Position numbers and translations under genes: made by a program. The notes under the pieces are model-generated. The model worked only from the letters and a program-made list of their open reading frames with translations, ran no database searches and had not been told where the DNA came from. A stretch of DNA of 31,138 nucleotides, from assembly GCA_000961805.1 (NCBI GenBank), contig LADV01000134.1, forward strand, positions 1-31,138, in the 5' to 3' direction. Positions 16,341 through 24,000 of this stretch are shown here, piece after piece. The DNA comes from Peptococcaceae bacterium BRH_c23. Its GTDB lineage: Bacteria > Bacillota_B > Desulfitobacteriia > Desulfitobacteriales > Desulfitobacteriaceae. Numbering within the stretch: position 1 is the stretch's first letter; each line of letters opens with the position of its first letter.

Positions 16341-16973
16341 ATGGCAGTAAAGGCGCACCGAATCTATGCCGAAGAGTGGAATCCATCAGAGGAACAAATC
16401 AATCGGATTTTCCCAATTGAAGACTTGAAATCAGAAATAGGCCGGGACCCAGGTATCAAGGTGTTGCGTGACGATGAAATAAGATTAGAATATCCCAGTC
16501 AATATAATATTTCCGTACAAGCAAGAGCACATAATCTATCACTTGTGCAATTATTACAAGAGTACTATACCACTTATCGTGATAGTCCCGAGTTAGCAGG
16601 TTTATTAGGGATCCAAATACCACAGATCATGTGGGTCGACACCTTAGGATATGACGAAAAGATTATCAGTCTGCATGTTTCTAAGATAAACAAACAAGAG
16701 GTGTTCATCAATGATATAGTTTTAGTCAAAAATGAGGATTTTGATCTATTAAGTGACACCGTGATGGATACTATTCTGAATAATTTGCGAGTATTTGCCA
16801 AGGAACAAGGGGCAAAGTACTTATCAGGGTATGCAGCTAATTACACTACTTTGAACCTCTTGAAAAGTAAGGGCTTTAAAGACGATAAGCGAGAGAATAT
16901 GGGAAATGATTATTTATTCAGAATAGCCGCTATCGGTGGTGAACAGTGGCCCTTCTATGATGAATTGATCTAA
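16341..16973 (+). CDS. GNAT-like protein of unknown function
   Basis: A 210-residue soluble protein. The C-terminal third (VFAKEQGAKYLSGYAANYTTLNLLKSKGFKDD) has the layout of the last strands of a GNAT acetyltransferase, where a residue after the acetyl-CoA helix is followed by N-L-L-x-x-x-GF. A classic RGxGxG loop is not visible, so activity is doubtful. The N-terminal region matches nothing I recognise. ATG start with AAAGG about 10 bases upstream. It is intact although it sits between two decayed genes. Confidence 0.55.
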   Translation: MAVKAHRIYAEEWNPSEEQINRIFPIEDLKSEIGRDPGIKVLRDDEIRLEYPSQYNISVQARAHNLSLVQLLQEYYTTYRDSPELAGLLGIQIPQIMWVDTLGYDEKIISLHVSKINKQEVFINDIVLVKNEDFDLLSDTVMDTILNNLRVFAKEQGAKYLSGYAANYTTLNLLKSKGFKDDKRENMGNDYLFRIAAIGGEQWPFYDELI

Positions 16974-17011
16974 GTAAGGATTCTTTACTTTCCGGCATTG
17001 GAGGAATAGTT

Positions 17012-17136
17012 ATGACCCATAAGATAACAATCTTTTCAGATTTTTTATGACCCTTTTGCATGATTGGGAAAGTCCCACTTGACCAGTTGAGGCTTTAGAA
17101 AAACTTCTGGTGAATGACGGCCTATCACTAAAATAG
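17012..17136 (+). pseudogene. Remnant of a DsbA/FrnE-family thiol oxidoreductase with in-frame TGA at an active-site Cys
   Basis: After a GGAGG ribosome site an ATG opens MTHKITIFSDFL, then TGA at 17048-17050, then PFCMIGKVPLDQL before TAG at 17096. Intact DsbA/FrnE homologues read as IFSDF(V/I)CPFCYIGK, so the TGA stands exactly where the first Cys of the CPFC active site should be. A different frame at 17089-17136 encodes EALEKLLVNDGLSLK and a stop, resembling a family C-terminus. The internal domain is missing, so the gene is not functional. The TGA may be a Cys-to-stop mutation (TGC or TGT to TGA) or the relic of a selenocysteine codon. Confidence 0.6.
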
Positions 17137-17188
17137 AATCCCTAGGAAAGAGTAAAAAAGGAGTATGAGCAGAGGAGAGTTTTGAGAG

Positions 17189-17892
17189 ATGGAATTGACG
17201 GATGAACAGAAAAAATCTCTTTTAGGTCAGGGATATATTGCGTCTGAAGATGGAGTGCATTTTGCCTGTAGGGTTTTAGTCCCTGCAGGGAAAATGACTG
17301 CCCAAGCAGCACGAAAGATTTCCGAAGTAAGTGAGAAATATGGCAGAGGTCACTTAGTTTAACCCAAAGGCTTAACGTTGAAATTCCTTGGATACAGTAT
17401 CAAGATTTGGCTAATGTTACTAAGGAGCTCAATGAAGTAGGCCTAGCTATTGGAGGCACAGGGTTAAGGGTTAGACCAGTACTTACCTGTAAAGGGACGA
17501 TTTGTAAAAGGGGATTACTGGACACTGATGCACTAGCTCAAGCGATCGACGAACGCTTCTATAATGAGTATTACAAAGTAATGTTACCTAATAAATTAAG
17601 AATTATTATTAGTGGGTGTAGTAATAGCTGTTCAAAGCCTCAAATTGGATGCATTGGCTTGCAAGGCAGAACCCCAAATCAACTGGCTATTAGCATGGGG
17701 GGAATGTTTGGTAAAGATCACGTAATGGGAAGAGAGTTACCAGGGCTTTATTCGAGCAATGATGCTCTGGCTATGATCGATAAAGCGATTGCTTATTATC
17801 GTGACAACGGTCTTAAAGGGGAACGATTTGCCATGATGATAGAGCGAATTGGCTTCGAAGTCGTAGTGGACTTCCTATGCGGAAAACCCTGA
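17189..17892 (+). pseudogene. Frameshifted small siroheme sulfite/nitrite reductase-like gene
   Basis: ATG at 17189 (ribosome site GAGGAGAG) opens MELTDEQKKSLLGQGYIASE through KYGRGHLV and then TAA at 17360. One frame over, the protein continues TQRLNVEIPWIQYQDLANV to the end. Adding one T to the TTT run at about 17357-17360 would restore about 234 residues. The C-terminal part has the siroheme/[4Fe-4S] ligands CKGTIC and CSNSC. Size matches the monomeric low-molecular-weight assimilatory-type sulfite reductases of anaerobes (about 220 residues). A single-base loss in a T run may be a real mutation or a sequencing error. The downstream open frame may still be translated but lacks the N-terminal half-domain. 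Confidence 0.75.
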
Positions 17893-17918
17893 GATTTATG
17901 TGGCGTGGAAAGGTCCCG

Positions 17919-17947
17919 TTGACGTGCTTATGCACTCTCTTTACAAA
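17919..17947 (+). promoter_or_regulatory. Probable sigma-A promoter of mqnB-mqnD
   Basis: TTGACG, 17-base spacer, TACAAA, ending 39 bases before the mqnB ATG. Five of six and four of six matches to consensus with ideal spacing. Confidence 0.6.
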
Positions 17948-17986
17948 TAGGGCTTTGGGAGTGAAGTCATGAGGGGAGTATGATAT

Positions 17987-18640
17987 ATGCACTCTAAAAA
18001 ACATGTTCTTGTGATGACCGCCGTCTCTGCTGAGAGGGATGCGGTGTTACGTGGTCTAAAAGGGGATACAAGAATTGTGGTCTTGACAGCAGGTGTCGGT
18101 TCGGTAATTGCAGCAGTTAACACAGTCAAAGCGTTAGCAAGTGCAGAGTACGGCTTGGTTATTTGTGCAGGTATTGGGGGAGGCTTTTCTGGTAAAGCTG
18201 AGGTGGGTTCACTCGTGGTGGCGACTGAGATCATCGCCGCTGACTTGGGGGTTGAAACCTCAGAGGGTTTTTGTAGTTTAGATGAGTTGGGTTTCGGTTT
18301 TACACGTGTTCAAATTGAGGCTAACCTAGTGAACCGCTTCACCCAAGCTCTGCGCGAGGCAAGATTGTCCGTTAGTACAGGCCCGGTACTCACGGTATCA
18401 ACCGTCACCGGTACTGCAGCGAGTACCGCAGAACTGGCGGCTAGAATACCGGGAGCCGCTGCTGAAGCGATGGAGGGGTATGGTGTCGGATTGGCGGCGC
18501 AGGATCGAGGGTTGCCGGTTCTGGAGATTCGCGCGATCTCAAACATGGTAGGACCGCGTGATCGCTCCGCTTGGCGAATTAAAGAGGCATTAGATGTGTT
18601 GGAAGCTGCGAGCGCAGTTTTGACGGAGGTACTAGTATGA
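17987..18640 (+). CDS. mqnB: Futalosine hydrolase
   Basis: A 217-residue member of the nucleoside phosphorylase/hydrolase fold. It has LTAGVGSVIAAVNTVKAL in the base-binding half, CAGIGGGFSGKAEVGSLVVATEIIAADLGVE, and the substrate-binding EAMEGYG motif with the following IRAISNMVGPRD. It removes hypoxanthine from futalosine to give dehypoxanthine futalosine in the alternative menaquinone pathway. The pairing with mqnD, overlapping by four bases (ATGA), makes the assignment firm. ATG start with GAGGGGAG upstream. It yields hypoxanthine as by-product, which may connect loosely to the purine breakdown genes later in the window. Confidence 0.9.
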   Translation: MHSKKHVLVMTAVSAERDAVLRGLKGDTRIVVLTAGVGSVIAAVNTVKALASAEYGLVICAGIGGGFSGKAEVGSLVVATEIIAADLGVETSEGFCSLDELGFGFTRVQIEANLVNRFTQALREARLSVSTGPVLTVSTVTGTAASTAELAARIPGAAAEAMEGYGVGLAAQDRGLPVLEIRAISNMVGPRDRSAWRIKEALDVLEAASAVLTEVLV

Positions 18641-19479
18641 AAATTGCATTCTCTCCTTGTCCCAATGACACGTTTGTTTTTCACGCCTGGGTACACGGAC
18701 TAATACCTGGTGCACCTCAGCTTGATGTAACTTACGCGGATATTGATATCACGAATACTTTAGCAGCCGGTTCCGATGGACCAGATGTTGTTAAGATCTC
18801 CTATGCAGCCTTACCTTGGGTCTTGTCCGAGTATGCACTTTTGCCATGTGGAGGTGCCTTAGGTAAGGGCTGTGGACCGCTGGTGCTTACATCAGACAAA
18901 ACAGGTAGTACCAATGATCCGGCAAGGTTACGGAACAAACGAGTGGCGGTTCCGAGTGAACGATCTACCGCATACTTGCTTTTTCGATTATGGGCAACTC
19001 AACATGTGCCAGGGGGAGTGGGGGAGATAGTAGTTCTGCCGTTTCACGAGATTATGCCGGCGGTGCGTGACGGTTTGGTTGATGCTGGGCTTGTGATTCA
19101 CGAGGCACGCTTCACCTATCCTTCATTTGGGCTAACCCTTTTAGCTGACTTAGGAAATTGGTGGGAGAAAGATACTAACCTGCCAATCCCATTGGGCGCG
19201 ATCATTGCTCGACGATCGCTAGACCTATCGGCAATCACAAGCTGGATTCAGGCATCGGTCAAGTATGCTTGGGCTCACCCAGATGAATCGAAAGAGTACA
19301 TTCTCCAGCATAGCCAAGAATTGTCCACCGAAGTGACAAAAGCACACATAAAACTTTACGTCAATGAATTCACCGAGAATATAGGTGAGACAGGGTATAA
19401 AGCGGTGTCAACCTTGTTAAACAGGGCCTCTCAAGAAGGGATAGTGCCTAAGGTAAATTTGGAGGCACTATATTTGTAG
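18637..19479 (+). CDS. mqnD: 1,4-dihydroxy-6-naphthoate synthase
   Basis: A 280-residue periplasmic-binding-protein-fold enzyme without a signal peptide. The N-terminus KIAFSPCPNDTFVFHAWVHG is the MqnD signature; the later segment AGLVIHEARFTYPSFGL holds the catalytic His region and PIPLGAIIARR is also conserved. It converts cyclic dehypoxanthine futalosine to 1,4-dihydroxy-6-naphthoate, a menaquinone precursor in the cytoplasm. Start ATG overlaps the mqnB stop. The unit ends at a strong terminator. mqnA and mqnC are not in the window. Confidence 0.93.
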   Translation: MKIAFSPCPNDTFVFHAWVHGLIPGAPQLDVTYADIDITNTLAAGSDGPDVVKISYAALPWVLSEYALLPCGGALGKGCGPLVLTSDKTGSTNDPARLRNKRVAVPSERSTAYLLFRLWATQHVPGGVGEIVVLPFHEIMPAVRDGLVDAGLVIHEARFTYPSFGLTLLADLGNWWEKDTNLPIPLGAIIARRSLDLSAITSWIQASVKYAWAHPDESKEYILQHSQELSTEVTKAHIKLYVNEFTENIGETGYKAVSTLLNRASQEGIVPKVNLEALYL

Positions 19480-19497
19480 CTTAAACCGAAGAAAAGG

Positions 19498-19528
19498 AAA
19501 TTGCCATCTTGTAAAGGATGGCAATTTT
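19498..19528 (+). terminator. Terminator of mqnB-mqnD
   Basis: Stem AAATTGCCATC / GATGGCAATTT with an 8-base loop and TTTT at its end, 18 bases after the mqnD stop. The first in-frame ATG of the next open frame (19518) lies inside this stem, arguing against it as a start. Confidence 0.8.
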
Positions 19529-19562
19529 CAAGTTACTTAAAAAGAAAAAAAGGAAGAGTACG

Positions 19563-20456
19563 ATGACGAAAATCGAAAGAATACTGGCCGCTACACGCTT
19601 TGAGTGGGTGGATCGAATACCTAATGGAGAGTTTTATCTTGAAGATGGATTTGTAAGCAAGTTATTAGGGCTTAAGGAAAAGGTGAGGTTTGAAGACAGG
19701 GTGAAGGCTTGTGAACTTTGTGGGCTAGATGCGTTAGCTTTTTCACCTTCCCCCTCGCAAGTAGACAAAGCTCTGGTTTGGGAAGGGCTTGAACAATGGA
19801 GAAAAGAGACGGATTTTTTTATTTTTGCCATTATCGACGGTCCTTTTCAGGGCGCTGCTAAGCTGTTCTCTTCGTTTACGGATTATTTGCTGGCCATTGC
19901 TCGACGTGACCCGGTAATTCCCGAACTCGTAGCTAAGGCAATTGCTGAGAATATTGCCCGGGGCTTAAATGCCCTAGTTTCTGGGGCAAATGGAATCATT
20001 ATAGCAGACGATATAGCCTATCAGGGTGGTACATTTATTTCCCCTACTGCTCTGCGCCAAGACTTTTTTCCTGGCCTTAAGGACCAGGTTGATGTGTTAC
20101 GGGCCCAAAAAGCTCCAGTTTTCTTCCATGCCGATGGGAATTTGCTCCCGGTCTTAAGCGATCTTGTCAATTCGGGTGTTGACGGTTTGCATTCCTTGGA
20201 TTTTTCTTCGCTTGCCAATATAGCCAAGGCCAAAGTAATCACTGAAAAGAGCCTTTGTTTAATGGGAGGCTATGATCTCGGGTGGTTTGGAGAGGAGACG
20301 CGGAGAGATAGAGCGCAGGAATTATTAGCAGTGACTGCCAAGGGTGGAGGATATATCTTTGGTACTAGTGCGGGAATAGTCGGGAGTGATCTCGAGGTAA
20401 AAGAGGTTTTGGATGTCTATCAATATGTACAGAGCTATGCACTAAAAGAACTATGA
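19563..20456 (+). CDS. Uroporphyrinogen decarboxylase-like / methyltransferase MtaA-like protein
   Basis: A protein of 297 residues with the URO-D barrel: TKIERILAATRFEWVDRIPNG at the start, IADDIAYQGGTFISP in the middle, FFHADGN (His 189) and GGYDLGWFG near the end. In the corrinoid:CoM-type MtaA enzymes zinc is bound by HxC; here the Cys position is Asp, so zinc-dependent methyl transfer is doubtful, and true HemE is longer. Many anaerobes carry such paralogues of unknown function. The chosen ATG has AAGGAAGAG at good spacing; an upstream ATG at 19518 lies in a terminator. An activator of corrinoid proteins is encoded 3.5 kb downstream, but no corrinoid protein is in the window. Confidence 0.75.
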   Translation: MTKIERILAATRFEWVDRIPNGEFYLEDGFVSKLLGLKEKVRFEDRVKACELCGLDALAFSPSPSQVDKALVWEGLEQWRKETDFFIFAIIDGPFQGAAKLFSSFTDYLLAIARRDPVIPELVAKAIAENIARGLNALVSGANGIIIADDIAYQGGTFISPTALRQDFFPGLKDQVDVLRAQKAPVFFHADGNLLPVLSDLVNSGVDGLHSLDFSSLANIAKAKVITEKSLCLMGGYDLGWFGEETRRDRAQELLAVTAKGGGYIFGTSAGIVGSDLEVKEVLDVYQYVQSYALKEL

Positions 20457-20476
20457 GATAACGGGGCATTGAAGTC

Positions 20477-20505
20477 TAGACAAATTCACAATAGTTCGTT
20501 AGAAT
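20477..20505 (+). promoter_or_regulatory. Probable sigma-A promoter of the structured leader
   Basis: TAGACA, exactly 17 bases, TAGAAT; one mismatch to consensus in each box. Predicted start near 20512, giving a transcript of about 185 bases to the terminator at 20697. Confidence 0.65.
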
Positions 20506-20511
20506 AGAACA

Positions 20512-20697
20512 TGTAGAATTGCCTGTGAGTTGTTTCACAGGTATGTAGTAAGGAAGAATGGGTAGCGTGGGTTTTTTTGAAGAAGTATGACCCACTAAAG
20601 TAGGAGTCTGACGATTGAATGAAGGATGGTAGAATATGAAGCATTTAGCGGCTGTGCTAATGTAGCTATCCTTTTGTGGTAGCTATTTTTGTTTTTT
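20512..20697 (+). ncRNA. Structured RNA or riboswitch-like leader before the phenylacetate-CoA ligase gene
   Basis: A non-coding segment bounded by a good promoter and a terminator. It contains a perfect 7-bp hairpin CCTGTGA/TCACAGG (20522-20541), a stem GTGGGT/ACCCAC enclosing a T-rich loop (about 20568-20596), a hairpin around TTAGC/GCTAA (20644-20660), and then the terminator. GGA occurs repeatedly in unpaired stretches. I cannot match it to TPP, SAM, T-box, cobalamin, purine, glycine, c-di-GMP or other classes I know. It is either a stand-alone small RNA or an attenuated leader of the gene 50 bases on. Confidence 0.5.
20662..20697 (+). terminator. Terminator of the structured leader
   Basis: GTAGCTATC / GGTAGCTAT stem with a 7-base loop followed by TTTTTGTTTTTT. 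Good factor-independent form, placed between the leader and the ligase gene. Confidence 0.75.
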
Positions 20698-20748
20698 AAG
20701 TATTATAGAGATATACCCCAATTTTCTTGAGAGAAAGGTTGATTGAGC

Positions 20749-22053
20749 GTGATCTGGAATATTGAGCAAGAATGTATGAGCCGTAGCCGTTTAGAAGAAA
20801 TACAATTGGAACGTCTAAAGTGGACAGTCAATAGAGTATACAACAAGGTACCTCATTATAGGGGTAAATTTGAGAAGTTAGGGATAACCCCTGAGAAGAT
20901 CAAGTCCTTAGATGACCTCAAGCAGTTACCATTTACGACTAAAGAAGATTTAAGGAGCAACTATCCTTTTGGTCTGTTTGCTGCCCCTCAAAGAGAGATA
21001 GTGCGCGTGCATGCTTCATCAGGTACCACCGGTCGTCCTGTGGTTGTTGGCTATACGGCAAATGACCTCAATACCTGGACTGATCTTACTGCCCGGATGG
21101 TTACACTGGCTGGGGTGACCTCAGAAGATGTTGCTCAGATTGCCTTTAATTATGGTCTGTTCACTGGGGGATTTGGCCTCCATTATGGATTGGAAAGAGC
21201 TGGTGCCCTCGTGGTCCCCGTTTCAGGAGGGAATACTGAACGACAACTCATGTTAATGCAGGATTTTGGCACGACTGTGCTGATTTCAACTCCTAGCTAC
21301 TCTTTGTATATTGCGGAAGTTGCGGAGAAGATGGGTATAGATATTTCCACTTTAAAATTGAAGATTGGGCTGTTCGGTGGTGAACCTTGGACAGAGGAAA
21401 TGCGTAGGGAGATCGAATCAAGGCTTCACATTCTTGCTACGGATAACTACGGCCTTAGTGAAGTCATGGGGCCGGGCGTAGCCGGAGAATGCACCTACAA
21501 ATGTGGTCATCACATTGCAGAGGACCATTTCATCATTGAGACGATTGATCCCGATACAGGTGAAGTGCTCGAACCAGGTCAAGAAGGGGAGTTAGTCTTT
21601 ACTTCTTTGACCAAAGAAGCCTTTCCAGTAATCCGGTTTCGGACCAAGGATATTTCTTGCATTAACCAGGAACCCTGTCAGTGTGGTCGGAGTACTGCTC
21701 GAATGAGAAAAGTTGTCGGTCGCACGGATGACATGCTGATTATTCGTGGGGTTAATGTTTTTCCCTCTCAAATTGAAAGCGTCCTGATGACCATAGAAGG
21801 GATCAGTCCACATTATGTGATCAATGTCCACAGGCGTAACTTCCTCGACGAATTGGAAGTCTTGGTGGAACTTAACCGTGAAGACCTTCTCGAGCCGTAT
21901 TCTAAACTGGAAGACTTCTCGGGATACATCCGTCAGAAACTCCACAGTGTCCTTTCCATAAATGTGCGTTTGAAAATTGTCCAGCCAGGAACCTTGGAGC
22001 GAAGTGCTGGAAAAGCTAAACGGGTCTTTGATTATCGTGACCAACCAATGTAA
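20749..22053 (+). CDS. paaK: Phenylacetate-CoA ligase (PaaK family)
   Basis: A 434-residue adenylate-forming enzyme. The ATP-binding loop is HASSGTTGRPVVVGYT (near residue 90), the second adenylation motif is TDNYGLSEVMGPGVAGEC, and the hinge with the adenylate-contacting segment is RTDDMLIIRGVNVFPSQIE; a Cys-rich CINQEPCQCGR stretch precedes it. It makes aryl-CoA from phenylacetate or a related aromatic acid, ATP and CoA. In anaerobes such ligases often act on aryl acids from aromatic amino-acid fermentation. GTG at 20749 gives the usual MIWN start with GAGAAAGG about 10 bases upstream; TTG at 20743 is the alternative. A terminator follows the gene. Confidence 0.88.
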   Translation: MIWNIEQECMSRSRLEEIQLERLKWTVNRVYNKVPHYRGKFEKLGITPEKIKSLDDLKQLPFTTKEDLRSNYPFGLFAAPQREIVRVHASSGTTGRPVVVGYTANDLNTWTDLTARMVTLAGVTSEDVAQIAFNYGLFTGGFGLHYGLERAGALVVPVSGGNTERQLMLMQDFGTTVLISTPSYSLYIAEVAEKMGIDISTLKLKIGLFGGEPWTEEMRREIESRLHILATDNYGLSEVMGPGVAGECTYKCGHHIAEDHFIIETIDPDTGEVLEPGQEGELVFTSLTKEAFPVIRFRTKDISCINQEPCQCGRSTARMRKVVGRTDDMLIIRGVNVFPSQIESVLMTIEGISPHYVINVHRRNFLDELEVLVELNREDLLEPYSKLEDFSGYIRQKLHSVLSINVRLKIVQPGTLERSAGKAKRVFDYRDQPM

Positions 22054-22075
22054 ATAATCGAGGGTAACCTTGTAT

Positions 22076-22119
22076 AAAAGTCCTTGTTCCTCAGGGGACA
22101 GGGTCTTTTCTGTTTTTTT
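22076..22119 (+). terminator. Terminator of paaK
   Basis: AAAAGTCCTTGTTCC paired with GGACAGGGTCTTTT, then CTGTTTTTTT. It lies 22 bases after the stop codon. Confidence 0.8.
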
Positions 22120-22197
22120 CCAAGTAAACACTGTTCGAAGACACAAAAAAACTTTATACTACAGTTGGATGTAACTTTTTGGAGGCAATTGCAGAGC

Positions 22198-23058
22198 ATG
22201 ACGATAAAAGCTTACCACAGCCTAAGTGAGAGGGTTCTCAATGAGGTACTGAACCTAGAGAATGTTTGTCTTGATTATGATAATCTCAAAGGGAGTCTTT
22301 TTTTAGATCCTTCCTTAAACTTTGATCAGACTATTAATAGTTTTCACCTTTGCTATGAAAAAGGTGAGTTGATAAGCATGATATCCATGTTCATCCCTAC
22401 AAGGCAAGAGGCGGAGATTTCGGCTTATACTCTGCCTAAGTTTAGAGAAAATGGCTATTTCAAGGCGTTATTAGCGAATGCTGTGGAGGAATTAAGGAAA
22501 TTTGAGATTCCGGACATCCTGTTTGTCTGTGAAAAACCCTCGATTTCGGGTAAAAAGGTCCTCGCAGCTCTCAATGCTGAGTATGAACATACTGAATATT
22601 TCATGAGATTCAATAAGTCAAGATATGCAGCAAGAGATACGTATCGTTTGTTATGGCGAAAAGCAGAGCTCAAGGACCTTGAAAAAACGATTACAACCAG
22701 CATGAGGATTTTCGATGATAGTTACGAAGATGCTAAGAGCTTATTGGAAAAGTGTTTCGAATCGGAAACTCGCGAACAGCATCTAGTCGTCTTAAACGAT
22801 GAGATCGTTGGGATTGGTTCAGCAAATATAGAAGGAGAAGACGTGTCGATATTTGGTCTGGGGCTTATCCCTGAATATCGGGGCCAGGGATACGGAAATG
22901 AGCTGCTCCACCTAATCATAGACGATTTATTGCAAAGAGGAAGAACAGACCTCACGATTGAGGTAAATAGTGAGAATGCAAATGCCTTAGGACTATACCA
23001 AAAAACCGGTTTTTATATCGAGGTTGCTTATGAGTATTACCGTAAAAAAGTTTGCTGA
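22198..23058 (+). CDS. Two-domain GNAT N-acetyltransferase
   Basis: A protein of about 286 residues with two GNAT-like halves. The first (about 30-140) retains the fold pattern (ELISMISMFIP, AEISAYTLPKFRENGYFKALL) with a weak acetyl-CoA loop. The second (about 150-286) has the good loop PEYRGQGYGNELLHLI, preceded by VSIFGLGLI and followed by NANALGLYQKTGFYIEV. The second domain is presumably catalytic. Such tandem proteins are seen among mycothiol synthase-like acetyltransferases, but substrate is unknown. The open frame extends upstream into the paaK terminator; ATG at 22198 or TTG at 22189 follows TGGAGG. Confidence 0.78.
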   Translation: MTIKAYHSLSERVLNEVLNLENVCLDYDNLKGSLFLDPSLNFDQTINSFHLCYEKGELISMISMFIPTRQEAEISAYTLPKFRENGYFKALLANAVEELRKFEIPDILFVCEKPSISGKKVLAALNAEYEHTEYFMRFNKSRYAARDTYRLLWRKAELKDLEKTITTSMRIFDDSYEDAKSLLEKCFESETREQHLVVLNDEIVGIGSANIEGEDVSIFGLGLIPEYRGQGYGNELLHLIIDDLLQRGRTDLTIEVNSENANALGLYQKTGFYIEVAYEYYRKKVC

Positions 23059-23101
23059 ATAAGTTAACTTTTTTGGGAGAAATGAAAGGGAACGTGGACT
23101 T

Positions 23102-23896
23102 ATGTGTTTGATCTTTTTTGCCTATGACTGCCACCCGCACTATCGCTTAATACTAGCAGCTAATAGAGATGAGTATTTTCATCGACCGACAGAACGTGCT
23201 CATTTCTGGCAGTCTAACCCTCGTGTCTTAGCGGGTAGAGATTTAGAGATGCTGGGAACCTGGATGGGAATAACTCGTTCAGGCCGTTTTGCAGCACTGA
23301 CAAACTTTCGAGATCCCTTAGCACAGATTACGAATGCGAAATCTAGAGGAACGTTAGTCAGTGGCTTCTTATGCATGAATGAATACCCAATCAGATACCT
23401 ACAAGAAGTCGAACTTAGCCGAGATCTCTATAATCCGTTTAATCTCTTAGTGGGCGATTCATCGAATCTAATGTATTATTGTCATCAAACGTCGGAAGTT
23501 AAGGTTCTCAAGCCTGGGATATATGGTCTTAGTAATCATCGTCTTGATACTCCTTGGCCTAAAGTCCAAAAAAGCAAACAAGCTTTAGCAAATTACATAA
23601 ACAATAAAACCTTGATCGAAGCTCAGGCACTCTTTGAAATCTTAGCAGATGATAAAATGGCTCAGGATCACGAATTGCCGGATACTGGAATTAGTTATGA
23701 GTTCGAGAAATTGCTATCCTCAATCTTTATTCAAGGAACTGATTATGGAACTAGGTCTTCGACGGTTCTATTAATTGGTCGCAACGATCGTGTGACCTTT
23801 AAAGAGAGAAGTTTTATGCAAAGTCCAAAAAACTTTGTTGATGTTTGTTATGAGTTTGACTTAAAAAGTAGAAACCAACTGAACTCCTCTTTATAG
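23102..23896 (+). CDS. NRDE family protein (TANGO2-like)
   Basis: A 264-residue protein beginning MCLIFFAYDCHPHYRLILAA and then NRDEYFHRPTERAHFW, with the NRDE motif that names the family. GTWMGITRSGRFAALTNFR and GLSNHRLDTPWPKVQ further on are also conserved. Members include eukaryotic TANGO2; the bacterial role is not settled, and the conserved Cys2 suggests an N-terminal nucleophile-type fold. ATG start with AAAGGG upstream. It follows the GNAT gene by 43 bases and may share its transcript. Confidence 0.85.
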   Translation: MCLIFFAYDCHPHYRLILAANRDEYFHRPTERAHFWQSNPRVLAGRDLEMLGTWMGITRSGRFAALTNFRDPLAQITNAKSRGTLVSGFLCMNEYPIRYLQEVELSRDLYNPFNLLVGDSSNLMYYCHQTSEVKVLKPGIYGLSNHRLDTPWPKVQKSKQALANYINNKTLIEAQALFEILADDKMAQDHELPDTGISYEFEKLLSSIFIQGTDYGTRSSTVLLIGRNDRVTFKERSFMQSPKNFVDVCYEFDLKSRNQLNSSL

Positions 23897-24000
23897 CCTT
23901 CATAGCTTCAGATAGCTATTTCCTAAATAGCGACAGTATGAAAATGCGAATGTCAAAGAACAAATAATAAATAATAAATAATAATAAAGAAGGTACTGCG

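Noticed and set aside
19518..19562. Longer N-terminus for the UroD-like gene from ATG 19518
   Set aside because: That ATG lies inside the mqnD terminator stem and lacks a ribosome site; ATG 19563 has AAGGAAGAG and gives the family's usual start.
23897..24000. AATAAT repeats and a small GCTATTT/AAATAGC hairpin before the ASKHA gene
   Set aside because: The repeats are short and simple; the hairpin has no T-tract and is too small to call as a regulator or terminator.
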